From positions 992,001 to 1,056,000 of the forward strand of contig NZ_CP048020.1 in the NCBI RefSeq assembly GCF_010365865.1: a stretch of DNA of 64,000 nt, read 5' to 3'. The notes below the pieces were generated by a model. That model did no database searches. It was not told the DNA's origin and saw only the letters and a program-made list of their open reading frames with translations. Of this stretch, positions 43,223 through 53,402 are shown one piece after another. A program made the translations under genes and the position numbers. This stretch comes from Treponema vincentii (GTDB taxonomy: Bacteria > Spirochaetota > Spirochaetia > Treponematales > Treponemataceae). Numbering within the stretch: position 1 is the first letter of the stretch; every line of letters begins with the position of its first letter.

Positions 43223-44623
43223 ATGAAAAGCCTAGGACAGCCGTGGTGTATCTTTCCGCGAAATAAAGCCAATGGGATTCTCTATTTCCAATTAAAAGAT
43301 AAAGAAACCGGCGAATATATGACCGCAAAAAGTACCGGCACGAAGGATAGAAATGAAGCGATCCGTTTTGCCAGTCGGTGCTGGGCAGAATATGACCGTA
43401 CCGGTACAGTCCGGTATAGTACCGGCAATAACATTGCAGCAACGGATGAAGGGACTCATGTTATCAACGCAGACATAAAGGCGTATACTCAAACGGCCAT
43501 TGATACGATTGTGCAAGGCGTACAGGGCGCTGTTTGTCATAACAATTCCGTACAGCCATACTCTGTATCAGCCGCAGAATACGAAGATGCTCCGGAAGAG
43601 ATTAAACCACTTTTAGATCGACTATCAACGCTTACCTTTTATGAGTATATCCTCCTTTACTGGAACTATGATGAAAGTCCGTTCATTAAGGGCAAGATAC
43701 GGACAGGCGCAACTCCGCCAAATCCTGAGCGATTTTACCATCATACAACATGTATTAAAAAGTATGAAAAGTATTTTCCTTCTTGCTTGCTTACCGAAAT
43801 AACCGGCACGAAAATCGATACAATGCTCGGTGCAATTAAGGGGGCAGGTAAGCTGAAAGAAAGTACCATGCACAAATACTACTCTATCTGTATTCAAGCC
43901 CTTCGTTTTGCGTATCGCAATAACCTTCTTGCGCGAGATATTTCACAGCAGATAACGAGAGAATCAAAGGCAACGCGGAAAAAAGCTAAAAAAGAAGCGG
44001 AAAAGGCTACTTTTACAAAAGAGGAAATCCGGCAACTTTTCAATGGCGAGCATAATCCGTTCGGCTCTCAAATAAATTGGCTTATCAATGAAGTGCTGTT
44101 TAAAACCGGTTGCCGCATTGGAGAAATACAAGCCCTTCAGATGCAAGATTTTATCAAAAATTCAGACGGATATGCGCTCAAGGTTGACAAGAACTATTGC
44201 AGAACCGGCAAGCGGCTTAAATGTACAAAAACAGAACGCAGCGACATTGTTCCCCTTTCCGCCGACCTTGCAGAAAAATTGCTCGCACATCTTGAAAGCA
44301 ACCCGTCTCAAGATGATCCGGAGGCATTTATATTTAGCTCCCGACGAGATGCACATAAACCGTTCTGCTATGAAAGTTTTAACGATGATTTTAATAGAAC
44401 AATGAGACGATTAGGGATGAAGCGAACGAATTTGACAATACACAGCTATAGGCATACGTTTGCTACCTTTTTACGGCTTGCCGGATTTTCAGAAGAAGAG
44501 CTCAAATTTTTAACACGACACGACTGCATAGCTGAGGTGCGGCATTATGCCGACCACTATACGCCTGAAATGGAGCAACTCAAATACAAGGCAGTTAGCG
44601 CACTCGATAAAATTATAGAGTAA
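43223..44623 (+). CDS. int: Tyrosine recombinase, phage integrase
   Basis: 466 residues from ATG 43223 (TTGAGGAGG upstream). N-terminal arm-binding region, core-binding SAM-like domain (LTFYEYILLYWNYDESPF, KYEKYF), and catalytic domain with R in TGCRIGEIQAL, H-x-x-R in HSYRHTFATFLRLAG, H/D in TRHD and the nucleophile Tyr in HYADHYTPEM. It integrates and excises the prophage. The att core is expected downstream near the host junction, but the other prophage end is outside the window, so it cannot be paired. Confidence 0.92.
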   Translation: MKSLGQPWCIFPRNKANGILYFQLKDKETGEYMTAKSTGTKDRNEAIRFASRCWAEYDRTGTVRYSTGNNIAATDEGTHVINADIKAYTQTAIDTIVQGVQGAVCHNNSVQPYSVSAAEYEDAPEEIKPLLDRLSTLTFYEYILLYWNYDESPFIKGKIRTGATPPNPERFYHHTTCIKKYEKYFPSCLLTEITGTKIDTMLGAIKGAGKLKESTMHKYYSICIQALRFAYRNNLLARDISQQITRESKATRKKAKKEAEKATFTKEEIRQLFNGEHNPFGSQINWLINEVLFKTGCRIGEIQALQMQDFIKNSDGYALKVDKNYCRTGKRLKCTKTERSDIVPLSADLAEKLLAHLESNPSQDDPEAFIFSSRRDAHKPFCYESFNDDFNRTMRRLGMKRTNLTIHSYRHTFATFLRLAGFSEEELKFLTRHDCIAEVRHYADHYTPEMEQLKYKAVSALDKIIE

Positions 44624-44957
44624 AGCTGGTACGAAATAGCTATCTTAAAGACATTTTTTTTCACACTTTTTGAATGGCACTTTATACGCCTGACAGGAAA
44701 GCTGTATACAAATGACTCGCAAAAACACGCTAAAAATCCTAAAAATCGAAAAAAAATAATCGAAAACAAACACAAAAAAAATAAAAACATGCTTGACAAG
44801 AATACGTTCATAGCTTAATATGAAAATAGTTAGAGCTACACAGTTTTTTTGACAGATAAAGTGTAAGATAACTAATTAAAAATATGTACTAAGAACGCCA
44901 TAAAATAAGCGTTTTACCCTATCTTTTAGTGTTTTTTCCTGATACAGAGTTATTCTT
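44624..44957. other. AT-rich spacer after the integrase
   Basis: No gene seen. It contains A-runs, one good promoter (44793-44821) and probably the right-hand attachment site, which cannot be fixed without the left end. It leads into the hairpin array. Confidence 0.5.
44793..44821 (+). promoter_or_regulatory. Strong promoter before the hairpin array
   Basis: TTGACA (44793-44798), 17-bp spacer, TAATAT (44816-44821). Downstream lies no protein gene, only the array of hairpins. The transcript could be a structured RNA. Confidence 0.7.
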
Positions 44958-44961
44958 ATGA

Positions 44962-45254
44962 CGAGTTTGCCGCAAGGCAAACTCGCTGCTGCTGACAGGA
45001 TGTCAGCGGTTCTTCACAGTATCGAGTTTCTCATTAGAAAAACTCGCAGCTCAAGAATGTACCTCCTGTACATTCTTGAGCTGCGAGTTCGCAATGTGAA
45101 CTCGCTATTGCGTGGAACCACGGACATCCCTGTCCGTTCTGATACGTTGAGGATTTTCAGAAGCGGCATGGATGCCGCTGGTTTAAACAGAAGCGATGTT
45201 TCGGCTCCGACCGAAACTCGCCGTCAAAAGCGTACACGGAAGTACGCTTTTGAC
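44962..45254. repeat. Array of nine adjacent hairpins
   Basis: Hairpins at 44962-44985, 44991-45007, 45023-45046, 45046-45084, 45083-45105, 45120-45137, 45162-45179, 45198-45217 and 45223-45254. Stem sequences all differ (6 to 17 bp, several perfect), but six loops carry TCC or its complement GGA (GGA, CTCCT, TCCC, GGA, CTCCGA, ACGGAA). A 103-codon open frame crosses the array but its product is meaningless. The segment GGAACCACGGACATCCCTGT recurs at 52127 (GGAACC...) and, less its first bases, at 52298. Confidence 0.85.
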
Positions 45255-45280
45255 AGTGCGACGCAGTAGATGCACCATAT

Positions 45281-45520
45281 ATTTTCAAAAGAGAGGAGGT
45301 AAGAAATATCTTAATAGCCGAATATGATTACGATACCGATATTGCAGTACAGAGACAGGAAAGTTTAATGCTTGGGATACAACAAGGAGAAGCTCGCTGT
45401 TCCCGCCAAAAAGCGCTTGAAACGGCAAAGACAATGCTGACTATGCACTATCCGTTTGAGGATATTTGTAAGATTTCAGGACTTTCGCCGGAGGAAGTAC
45501 GGTCGATTAGTAATTTGTAA
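45281..45520 (+). pseudogene. C-terminal remnant of an Rpn-family nuclease
   Basis: About 75 codons ending at 45520. The frame reads LIAEYDYDTDIAVQR, then KALETAKTMLTMHYPFEDIC and ISGLSPEEVRSI, the end of Rpn recombination-promoting nuclease/transposase-like proteins. The N-terminal PD-(D/E)XK domain is absent. It directly abuts the hairpin array, so the array may have replaced or interrupted the gene. Confidence 0.65.
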
Positions 45521-45636
45521 TGCAGGTATTAGGCAGGAAAACTGCGAAAAAGTAGCTGCCTTTTAAGGCCTGTCCAGCCTCTCTTTTTCTGCGTGGGAGT
45601 AAAAAAACAGCCCGGTGCGTTTACCCTGTCTTAACC

Positions 45637-47409
45637 CTACAAGACAATTCTATCATTCTCCTGCCGTTTTACCTTGCCGTTTTTTTCCAGAACATTGAGT
45701 AGGGGGATGACATATTTGCGCGAAAGATTTGTCGCGGTACGGGCATCTGCAATGGTGATGATGTCGCCTGCTTTTTCCCTTTAAGATAGCGGCAATCGCT
45801 TTGTCGTATATCTCACGGTGGTAGTGCAAAAAGTTTTCCAATACAACGAGTTTGCCGAGCTTTACCAAATCGCGGGCGTCTTTCCGCACCTGCGGCAGCT
45901 GGATTTTATCTATTTCGATACCGTCAAACCCTGCTTTAAGCGCCAACTGTAACAGCTGCTGTGCCGTTTTCGACAAGGTATCTCCGCTGCCTGCCAGCTT
46001 GTACACACTGCCTTCATTGATCAGTTTGTTTTCCGCACACAGTTTTTTCAGGATTTCCTGCCGCACCTTTACCGGCACAGCCGTATCGATTTCCTCTGCC
46101 GTAAAACCTGCCTGACTTTTCTTTGCGGTCTCTAAAATCTTTGCTTCCCATTCGGCGAGCTTCTTGGTAAAGATGAGCTGTTTGCCGCAGGCCGTAACGT
46201 CTTTTGCGTCAGCCGAAAGCTCCTTAGGTTCCGCGCGGTCTTTTTCTATAAAGCCGGTGATAAAAAAGCCGCAGCTTTTCCACGACGGTAATTCCCGTCC
46301 GGCATACACCGAAAAGAACTGTTTAAAGACAGCCGCGCGGTAGGAGTCAAAGGCCGCAAGTATTCTGCATGAGGCGAGAATGGAACTTCCCCCATGCCTG
46401 ATAAGGACGGCCGGTTGGTTCCAGCGTCCGGCGATAGGTTCCTGCAAGGACACCCGCGCCAGCGTAGGATCGATTTTGTTAAAGTGAATCGCGCCGATGG
46501 CATTGGTACTGCCGGTGGCAAGTTCCAGTTCGATATGATTTTTCATACCGGCGCCGGTTTCCTGTTTGTTAAAATATTCATCGACGCGGACGAGCAATTC
46601 GGAGCCTTGCAGCACGGGACTTTCGCCAATGCCTGCAAGCAGCATCCCGCGTTCTACCTTTTCCTTTCGGATATTTTCAGGTTGAGCGCCGTCCGCATTC
46701 CCGATTCGGAAGAAGATACGTCGGCGTGGTGATTTTGGATGTTTTTAATCTTGCACTCGGTTCCGCCGGGATAGAGTGCAAGCTGATCGCCGACGGCAAT
46801 GCTTTTACCGCGGAGCGTACCGGTTACCGTGATGCCGATTCCTTTCAGCGTAAAGGCGCGGTCGATATACAGGAACGGCTTATCCAATGGAGCGGTACGG
46901 ACGGCGCTCAATAATTCCGTAATTTTTTTCTTGAGTTCGTCGATACCCGCGCCGGTATGTGCGGAAACAGCCACCGAGGGTAATTCCCGTCCGAGGATTT
47001 CGCGGCAATGTCGGTTTGCATCTTCCCGTATCAGCTCGATCATATCGGGATCGGCCAAGTCGGATTTGGTTATGACCAACAGGATGGAGTTGATATGCAT
47101 CGCTTTAAGTACCCGCAGGTGATCCGACGACATCTGCATCCATCCGTCGTCTGCTGCGACAATCAGCATTGCTGCGTCAAGTCCCCACGTGCCTGCCACC
47201 ATGTTACGGATAAACCGTTCGTGTCCGGGAACATCGACGATGCCGACCGTTCCGTGTACGGGATCTTCCAAGGCGGCAAAACCTAGCTCAATAGTCATAC
47301 CCCGCTTCTTTTCTTCGGGGATGTGGCTGGTTTCCACTCCGGTTAAGCATTTTACCAATGCGGTTTTGCCGTGATCGACGTGTCCGGCGGTTCCTAAAAT
47401 ATATGCCAT
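45637..47409 (-). CDS. selB: Selenocysteine-specific elongation factor SelB, frameshifted
   Basis: About 590 residues. ATG 47409 follows AGAGGT. GTPase motifs: G1 GHVDHGKT, G3 DVPGHE, G4 TKSD. The first frame ends near 46660; the second continues GMLLAGIGESPVLQGSELLV (domains II/III) and the winged-helix domains (FTAEEIDTAVPVKVRQEILKKL). A second shift near 45780 restores GDIITIADARTATNLSRKYV, ending at 45637. SelB delivers Sec-tRNA to UGA codons with a SECIS. It is co-transcribed with selA, 2 bases downstream. Confidence 0.88.
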
Positions 47410-47411
47410 AG

Positions 47412-48764
47412 TCAACGTACCTCTATAATTTTTTTAGAGATTTCCTGTAATTCTTGGATAAGATATGCATCATCGGCAGGGTTTACGGCGGCAAGGTGTA
47501 GCAGCAGCCTGTCCTCCGAAATAATAGCGATAATCGGAATGCTGCAAAACCGCAGCGCTGTCTTTACCGCTTCCGGTTTATGCGTGTGCAGCATAATTGC
47601 CCATGACGGGAAGGCTTCGTCGGGGGTGCTGCCGCCGCCGAGCGAGAAAGGGTAGGGGACAACACATGCGGTTCCGGGCGGCAGTTTTCTCACAAGTTTT
47701 TCGCTCCGTTTTTTTATCACGGCAGGGTCAAGCAGCAACGCTTCGGCCGCGGCGCTCTTTCCGTTATTCAGGTAGTGCACGAGGGTCTCTTCCATTAGAG
47801 CGGCAACGGCGCGGCCTACCCGATAGGTGCGCATCAGCGGATGGCGGGCAATGAGCGCGATTAAATCTTTTTTGCCGGTAATCCATCCGCACTGAGGGCC
47901 GCCGAATACCTTATCTCCCGAAAAACAAACGAGGTCGGCGCCTTCTTTTAATAAGGCCGGTACGGTCGGCTCGTCTTGTAGGCTAAGCGAAATAACGCCT
48001 GACCCTTGATCCACCGCAAGAATAATCTCAGGCGGTAAGGCCTGGCGGATGGCGCTCAGGGAGGGCTGCTCCGTAAAGCCGCGGATCTTATAGTTTGAGG
48101 TATGCACCCATAGCACCATTGCCGTCTGTTCGGTAACGGCGGCGGTAATGTCTTCAAGGGTGGTGATGTTGGTAGTGCCGACTTCTACGAGCGTACAGCC
48201 TGCCTCCCGCAGAATATCGGGGATGCGGAAGCCGCCGCCTATTTGCACCTGCTGGCCGCGCGCAACGATAACCTCTTTCCCGCTTGCAAGCGCTTTAAGT
48301 AACAGAAACACGGCGGCGGCGTTGTTGTTCAGCATCAGCGCCGCTTCCGCACGGACAAGCGTACTCATCGCTTCGACGGCAAGGGGAACCGCTGCCCCGT
48401 TTGCCGTCCTCCAAATCCATCTCGATAGCCGAGTATGATTGGGCGGCTTCCTTTGCCGCATCCCAAATACCGTGCGGAAGCGGGCTTCGTCCGAGGTTGG
48501 TGTGCAGGATAATGCCCGTCGCGTTGATAATCTTCGAAATCCGTTTCCGTATATGCTTCGTGCACCGCTGCCGGATGTCCGCTATACACGCATCAAAAGA
48601 CGGAACGGCGGCTCCTTTTAAAGCCTCAGCCCGTATCTGCTTGATATACTCCGATACGATAGAGGCTACAATCGGTCTGCCGAGCTTTTCGATGCAGTCG
48701 GAAAGATCATGATGTGACAGAAGTTTTTCGACTTGCGGTATCTGTGCCAGTGAACCGTGCATGG
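47412..48764 (-). CDS. selA: L-seryl-tRNA(Sec) selenium transferase, frameshifted
   Basis: About 450 residues. From ATG 48764 (MHGSLAQIPQVEKLLSHHDL) the N-terminus runs to IEMDLEDGKRG, and shifts near 48400 into AAVPLAVEAMSTLVRAEAAL. The PLP lysine is in SGDKVFGGPQCG. SelA turns Ser-tRNA(Sec) into Sec-tRNA(Sec) with selenophosphate. With selB it shows this host uses selenocysteine. No selD, selC or SECIS is seen in the window. Confidence 0.88.
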
Positions 48765-48767
48765 CGG

Positions 48768-50138
48768 TTACCCTTTTTCGTTTGTGATGGTGAGCGCCGA
48801 CACCCATTTTGTCCGTAGAATCAGGATGATTGCAATCAGTGCAGTCGCCATATTTGAAAAGAGGTTTCCCCAAAAGATTGCGTAGTATTGTAGGATGTGT
48901 TCCGTCGCCAGTACAAAGATGTAACGCAGCAGCCATATACGGAGCACACCGAGCACAAGCGGCATCTTCGTTTTGCCGAGCCCGATAAACGCACCCTGAA
49001 TGGTCATACAAATACCGAAGCCGATAATCGAATAGGTGTAGATGTTGAGCGCGTTGTTTGCAATACCGATAATTTCCGGCTCCCGCCTGAATAAGACGGT
49101 CAGATAAGGCGAAAGCGGAATCATAATCGAAATCATTATAATAGCGATGATGATACTGGTGATGCAGCCGAGAAGACAATCCCGCTTTGCCTTTTGCGGG
49201 TATCCTGCACCGATGTGCATACTGACCATCGTCGTAATTGCCGCGCTAAAAGCCGCAGGCAGGTTGAAGCACAGCGCATTGATATTGCTTGCGATTCCCT
49301 GTGCCGCGACCACAATAGCTCCGTATTTTTCAATCTCTTTATTGATAAGGAAAAAGCCTAAGTATAAAAAAGAATAGTTGAACATTGCCGGAAACCCGAC
49401 TTTCAGAACCTCTTTGATGATTTTTGAATCGAACTTGAAGTTTTTAACATCGAGTTTGTCCGGGCTGTTGTGGATGAATAATTCGTATACCATCCAGATT
49501 GTAATGCATACGTTTGCCAAAGCGAGGCCAGTACGCAGCCGATAATTTCGAGCCGCAACATATAGAGAAAGAGAAAATTCCCGACAACCTTTAAGATAAA
49601 GAGAATAGTCATTCGGGTAAAAGCCGCTTTGGTTTCCCGTTTGCGTTTTGATACCGTTATACACGGCCTCTAAAAAGCTGAACGGTAAGACGATGCTGTA
49701 CCACGAAATATATTGGCGGACATACGGAGCAATATCGCTCTGTAATCCCCGCGAAACCGTGATACTGATGATAAGGAGCAGCGGCGCACTGATGATTCCG
49801 AGCATGACCGCAAACAAAAATATTTGCGCAGCAATCCTTTTTCCTTCTGCGATTGCGCCTTTTCCATTCAGCTGACCGATAATTGCCATTGCGGCTACGC
49901 TTAACCCCTGCGACAGTCCTAACACCATCGAGATAATCGGCTGAGAAAAAGTTACCGCCCCCGTTACGGCATAACCGGTCAGGTTATTGATAAAAAGCCC
50001 GTCGGTAAACGGCATCATCGCCTGCACGGTATTCATCAGTAACGAGGGGAGAGAGAGGATAAGCAATGTCTTGACGGGGTTTGCGGTAAGGATGAGTTCG
50101 CGCCGCGCTTCCGTGGATTGCTTCAGGAATGTCTTCAT
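48768..50138 (-). CDS. MATE-family multidrug/Na+ efflux protein
   Basis: 456 residues and 12 hydrophobic segments as expected for MATE (PVKTLLILSLPSLLMNTVQAMM, FTDGLFINNLTG). Between 49405 and 49620 the reading frame is wrong: the correct segment lies in another frame (TRMTILFILKVVGNFLFLYM), and the original frame returns at LANVCITIWM. Two errors of opposite sign keep the length. It exports cations or drugs in exchange for Na+ or H+. It lies 3 bases upstream of selA. Confidence 0.82.
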   Translation of the reverse strand: MKTFLKQSTEARRELILTANPVKTLLILSLPSLLMNTVQAMMPFTDGLFINNLTGYAVTGAVTFSQPIISMVLGLSQGLSVAAMAIIGQLNGKGAIAEGKRIAAQIFLFAVMLGIISAPLLLIISITVSRGLQSDIAPYVRQYISWYSIVLPFSFLEAVYNGIKTQTGNQSGFYPNDYSLYLKGCREFSLSLYVAARNYRLRTGLALANVCITIWMVYELFIHNSPDKLDVKNFKFDSKIIKEVLKVGFPAMFNYSFLYLGFFLINKEIEKYGAIVVAAQGIASNINALCFNLPAAFSAAITTMVSMHIGAGYPQKAKRDCLLGCITSIIIAIIMISIMIPLSPYLTVLFRREPEIIGIANNALNIYTYSIIGFGICMTIQGAFIGLGKTKMPLVLGVLRIWLLRYIFVLATEHILQYYAIFWGNLFSNMATALIAIILILRTKWVSALTITNEKG

Positions 50139-50160
50139 ACGGCAGAAAGCCTATATGCCG

Positions 50161-50887
50161 CTATTCCACGGAAATAACCGAAGCAGTCCGGCCATCGGCC
50201 ATGTAAACGTGCTTGTGGTTTGTCGTATCGGGAATTTGTTTGCCATCTGTAAAGTAAGCGTAATACCAAACGCCATTCGGTAGCGGAAGGTATAATTCGT
50301 ATCGACCGGGCATCACTCTTCTAAGTTGTACATAAAGGGATCCCAGTTATTGAACGTGCCCGCAAGGTATATCCGTTTGCCCGATTCTCCTTGATAGACA
50401 AAACGAGTTCTGCCGTTGTTTTCAACAGCGGTTTTGTATTCTTTTTGATACGGAATCTTTAAAACCGAAAGAGACATCCCGGCGGAATAGTCGAATATTT
50501 CATCGGGATTGAGCGGGTCTGTAGACCAGAGACCGTTAATAACCAGCCGATAGCGCAGCTCTCTCATTTCTTCCAGGTATCTGCATGATATAGAAGAGGA
50601 TTGATTTTTAGTTTCGGTACTATCATCGCTTCGATACAAGCGCTGGAAAGAATGAATCGATTGAAAGTTTTCATGTTCAAAGGCGATACCGACATGGCGT
50701 GCGGATCCTGCTGCCGTAAAAATGATATATTTTCCGGTGATAAGCGGCGCACCCGTCCGTGCAATTGTTTCAACAAGTTCGCCGTAGGTGTATGTGTCGA
50801 TGGCAGGTTGTTCCACGCTTGCGCCGCGATCAGTATACACAAGAAAAAAAAGACCGCCACGGTTTTTTGCCGTATTGCATTGCGCAT
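50161..50887 (-). CDS. Secreted protein with CBM48-like domain, frameshifted
   Basis: From ATG 50887 a signal peptide (AVFFFLCILIAAQA), then a helical part in another frame (VEQPAIDTYTYGELVETIAR, GKYIIFTAAGSARHVG). The C-terminus has a glycogen-binding-like motif (RIYLAGTFNNWDPFMYNL), and after one more shift PGRYELYLPLPNGVWYYAYF. At least three shifts. AMPK/CBM48 modules bind alpha-glucans; a signal peptide places it outside the cytoplasm. Start is preceded by GGAGG. Confidence 0.65.
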
Positions 50888-50976
50888 GATGTCCTCCCCG
50901 AATATTTTAACCGGTTGTTATCTTTTAATAATAACATACTTCCATTTAATAAGCATCGGAAAATAAACCGAAAACT

Positions 50977-52036
50977 TTAAATTTGGATCATTTTATCCTC
51001 AGGAACCTGTTCAAAGTAGGTATGCAGTACGCGCTCCATTTCTTCTTGGCTCTGTGCCCGCAGCAGTCGTGTTCTGCAATAGTGTGCAAACGAAAAATTG
51101 TCGCAATAAAACTGAAAGAACCGCTGCGCCCGTGTAAGGAAGAATTCCGGCGGCTGTTCGGTTTCAAGGTATTGCAAAAACGATAACGCCGTTTGTTCAA
51201 GGTCGATACGGTACGGTGCAAAATTCGACGCACCATCACTCACTGTATCGGCGGCGCGGGCTTCGTCCGTTTCGGCCGCATGGGTTACGCCTGATCTCGA
51301 TTCGCTGCCGTGCTTGCGGCGTATTGCTTCAAAAACCCACGGCATTTGTACCGCAGCGCGCCCGATCATCCACCCCGCGCAAGGATAGTGCTGCGCGGCG
51401 GTTTGCAGTTTCTCTGCCGAATTGATGTCTCCGTTGCCGTATACCGGGATAGGCAAATCCTTTGCGAGCGCAGCCGTATTCGTGGAGAGCCGGACGCGCA
51501 TAGCTTTGCCGCTGCAGGCGCGGGTGGATTGTGATAAGCTGCACGCCTTCATCAATCAGCATCGTACAAAAGCGTAAAAGATACGCATAGTCGGCGGCCG
51601 CACCGAGCCTCAGCTTTACGCTCAGTCTAAACGATCTGCCTTGTTCCGTAGAATATGCCTCAAGCGCTTGTTTAACCGAGCGCACCGCCTCGGCTGTCGT
51701 GTTAAGTGGCTTGAGCATCCAAGCAACGCCCGCCCCTGTTCGTACAATCGGCGGAGCGGAACAGCCCATATTCAAGTCAACACCGATGCCGCCGTGCTGC
51801 AGTACAACCGGTATCGCCTGTGCGAATGCTTCCGCCTTAGGCGAAGTGAGCTGCCACACCAGCTTTTCCGGTACGGGATTTGCCCGCAAGTACCACTGCT
51901 CAAACTACTCGCCTGCAAGCAGCGACGGCGCATGAATCATCTCGGTAAAATATTCGTCGGGATCGCCGAAAGTATGGATAAGCATCCTCAATCCCGAATG
52001 GCTGATATTTGCCAGCGGCGCCAGTATGAGCTTCAT
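50977..52036 (-). CDS. dus: tRNA-dihydrouridine synthase, disrupted
   Basis: About 350 residues. From ATG 52036 (MKLILAPLANISHSGLRMLI) an in-frame TAG occurs at 51905-51907 (probably GAG). The frame continues to DLNMGCSAPP (catalytic Cys) and TIHPR, then a shift near 51530 gives IPVYGNGDINSAEK and MIGRAAVQMPWVFEAI. FMN enzyme that reduces uridine in tRNA D-loops. The family is clear; the subfamily (DusB/C) is not. Confidence 0.8.
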
Positions 52037-52128
52037 CGCCGCTCACTGTAACAAAACTCCGTGATTTTGCAATGTGTGGAATTCCGCACATTTCTTCTAG
52101 CACACGGACAAACACGCTGCTGTGATGG

Positions 52129-52220
52129 AACCACGGACATCCCTGTCCGTTCTGATACGTTGAGTATTTTCAGCAGCGGCGCGCAGTATATACCCTTTCC
52201 GTAAGCCTTTTGAAATAGAC
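52129..52220. repeat. 92-bp direct repeat, copy 1
   Basis: Identical to 52298-52389, 169 bp apart. Begins AACCACGGACATCCCTGTCC, contains the small ACGGACA-TCCC-TGTCCGT hairpin, then TGATACGTTGAGTATTTTC and a GCGCGCAG segment. The first half is shared with 45117-45160 of the hairpin array. Confidence 0.9.
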
Positions 52221-52221
52221 T

Positions 52222-52286
52222 GTTAAGCAGTTGTACATCCGTGTACAACTGCTTAACGACGAGATTTGTGTACAACACAAATCTCG
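52222..52286. repeat. Two hairpins between the direct repeats
   Basis: 52222-52257: perfect 16-bp stem GTTAAGCAGTTGTACA with loop TCCG. 52260-52286: 12-bp stem CGAGATTTGTGT with loop ACA. The first has the same TCC loop as the array at 44962. Confidence 0.9.
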
Positions 52287-52297
52287 CTACTGCTTAT

Positions 52298-52389
52298 AAC
52301 CACGGACATCCCTGTCCGTTCTGATACGTTGAGTATTTTCAGCAGCGGCGCGCAGTATATACCCTTTCCGTAAGCCTTTTGAAATAGAC
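52298..52389. repeat. 92-bp direct repeat, copy 2
   Basis: Perfect copy of 52129-52220. Followed by a different flank (GGCGTAG) that leads into a further stem-loop (52409-52461: GCGAAAATTAA / TTAATTTTCGC with an inner CGTATC-TTT-GATACG hairpin). Confidence 0.9.
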
Positions 52390-52498
52390 GGCGTAGATAC
52401 AAGCGCGAGCGAAAATTAACCGCAGGCGTATCTTTGATACGTTGAGGATTAATTTTCGCGCAGCAACGCAGTAGATGCGTCGTATATTTCAAAAGGTC

Positions 52499-52527
52499 TT
52501 GACTTTATTTATAATCTTAGATATAGT
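52499..52527 (+). promoter_or_regulatory. tRNA-Leu promoter
   Basis: TTGACT (52499-52504), 17-bp spacer, TATAGT (52522-52527), 16 bases before the tRNA. Confidence 0.75.
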
Positions 52528-52542
52528 ACATCACTGTTACAA

Positions 52543-52625
52543 ATGCGGCGGTGGTGGAATTGGTAGACACGTCAGCTTGAGGTGCTGATGCCGCGAGGTG
52601 TGCTGGTTCAAGTCCAGTTCGCATG
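52543..52625 (+). tRNA. tRNA-Leu(GAG)
   Basis: D-loop TGGTGGAATTGGTAGACAC, anticodon arm TCAGC-TTGAGGT-GCTGA (anticodon GAG), long class II variable arm (GCCGCGAGGTG), T-arm GCTGG-TTCAAGT-CCAGT. The acceptor pairs imperfectly (ATGCGGC with GTTCGCAT), which suggests one extra base near 52549. A terminator follows. CCA is not encoded. Confidence 0.85.
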
Positions 52626-52660
52626 AAGGCTTCTTTGGATTTCAAAAGAAGCCTTTTTTA
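52626..52660 (+). terminator. Terminator after tRNA-Leu
   Basis: AAGGCTTCTT / AAGAAGCCTT stem, then T6. Confidence 0.9.
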
Positions 52661-52673
52661 TGCACGAGGAATA

Positions 52674-53391
52674 TCAGTTTCCGGAATTTTGTTTTGAAGC
52701 TGTCGTTTTTGTGCCTTTTTCTGTAAAGCTGATCGAAGTCTTTGCCGCTCCTCCCGAAAAGATGATACGGCGCTTTGCTTTCGCGCTGCCGTATTCTCCC
52801 GGGCTTTTGGTAAGCTCATTACCGGCAATGGTGAGCGCCCCTCCGTTTTGGACGTAATCGATATGATATTCGGCCTCTTCCGAAGGGAAGGTTATGGCGG
52901 CGGTTGCATCGGTTACGGTGAAAGCGCAGGATTTTACAATTTGCGTTTTATCATAGGATAGCGATCCCCGCGCAAGATTGATTACGGCATTTTTAAAGAC
53001 ACATTCGGACGTTGTTACCGAGCCCATATTCAGCATTGCAAGAATATGTACCGCCTGAATTCCTTCGAGTCGGATATCCGCCCTGCTTATCCGTATGCTG
53101 CAATTTTCAAGCAACATCTTTTTCGGTATAAAGACATACAGCGTGCCCTGTGAAGGAGTCATTTGACGTATCCGCAGTGTTTTTGCGTTTCTATGCAGGA
53201 AAGTTTTGCCTTCCGCAAGTTCAAATCGGTACGCGATGCGTTCTTCATCAAACGCTTCGGCAATCAAATGTACCTGAGAAAGCTCAATATCGAGGCCGTT
53301 GGTTTTCGGCCGCGCGTAGGTAAGCTCCTCGCCGAAAGCGGCTAATGCGGATAACAAGAATACAACTGCAAGCAAAATCTTTTTTCATCAT
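52674..53391 (-). CDS. Secreted beta-rich protein, frameshifted signal
   Basis: About 238 residues. ATG 53391 (MMKK) needs one A removed near 53384 to read ILLAVVFLLSALAAFGEEL, a signal peptide. The body repeats parallel beta strands (ADIRLEGIQAVHILAMLNMG, NAVINLARGSLSYDKTQIVKS), resembling DUF4097-type adhesin-like proteins. Likely periplasmic or surface. Function unknown. Confidence 0.6.
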
Positions 53392-53402
53392 CTCTATCAT
53401 CA

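Noticed and set aside
44962-45254. CRISPR array
   Set aside because: Units are hairpins of different sequence and length with no constant repeat or spacer size, and no cas genes are present.
44958-45269. 103-codon open frame across the hairpin array
   Set aside because: The product is a chain of mirrored short words forced by the inverted repeats, with no ribosome site and no domain. The stems are the signal.
52033-52492. Two similar short minus-strand open frames (sharing KILNVSERTGMSVV)
   Set aside because: The similarity comes only from the 92-bp direct DNA repeat; there is no start signal.
52543-52625. tRNA-Leu as the prophage attachment site
   Set aside because: It lies about 8 kb from the integrase, inside host genes, with no phage sequence next to it.
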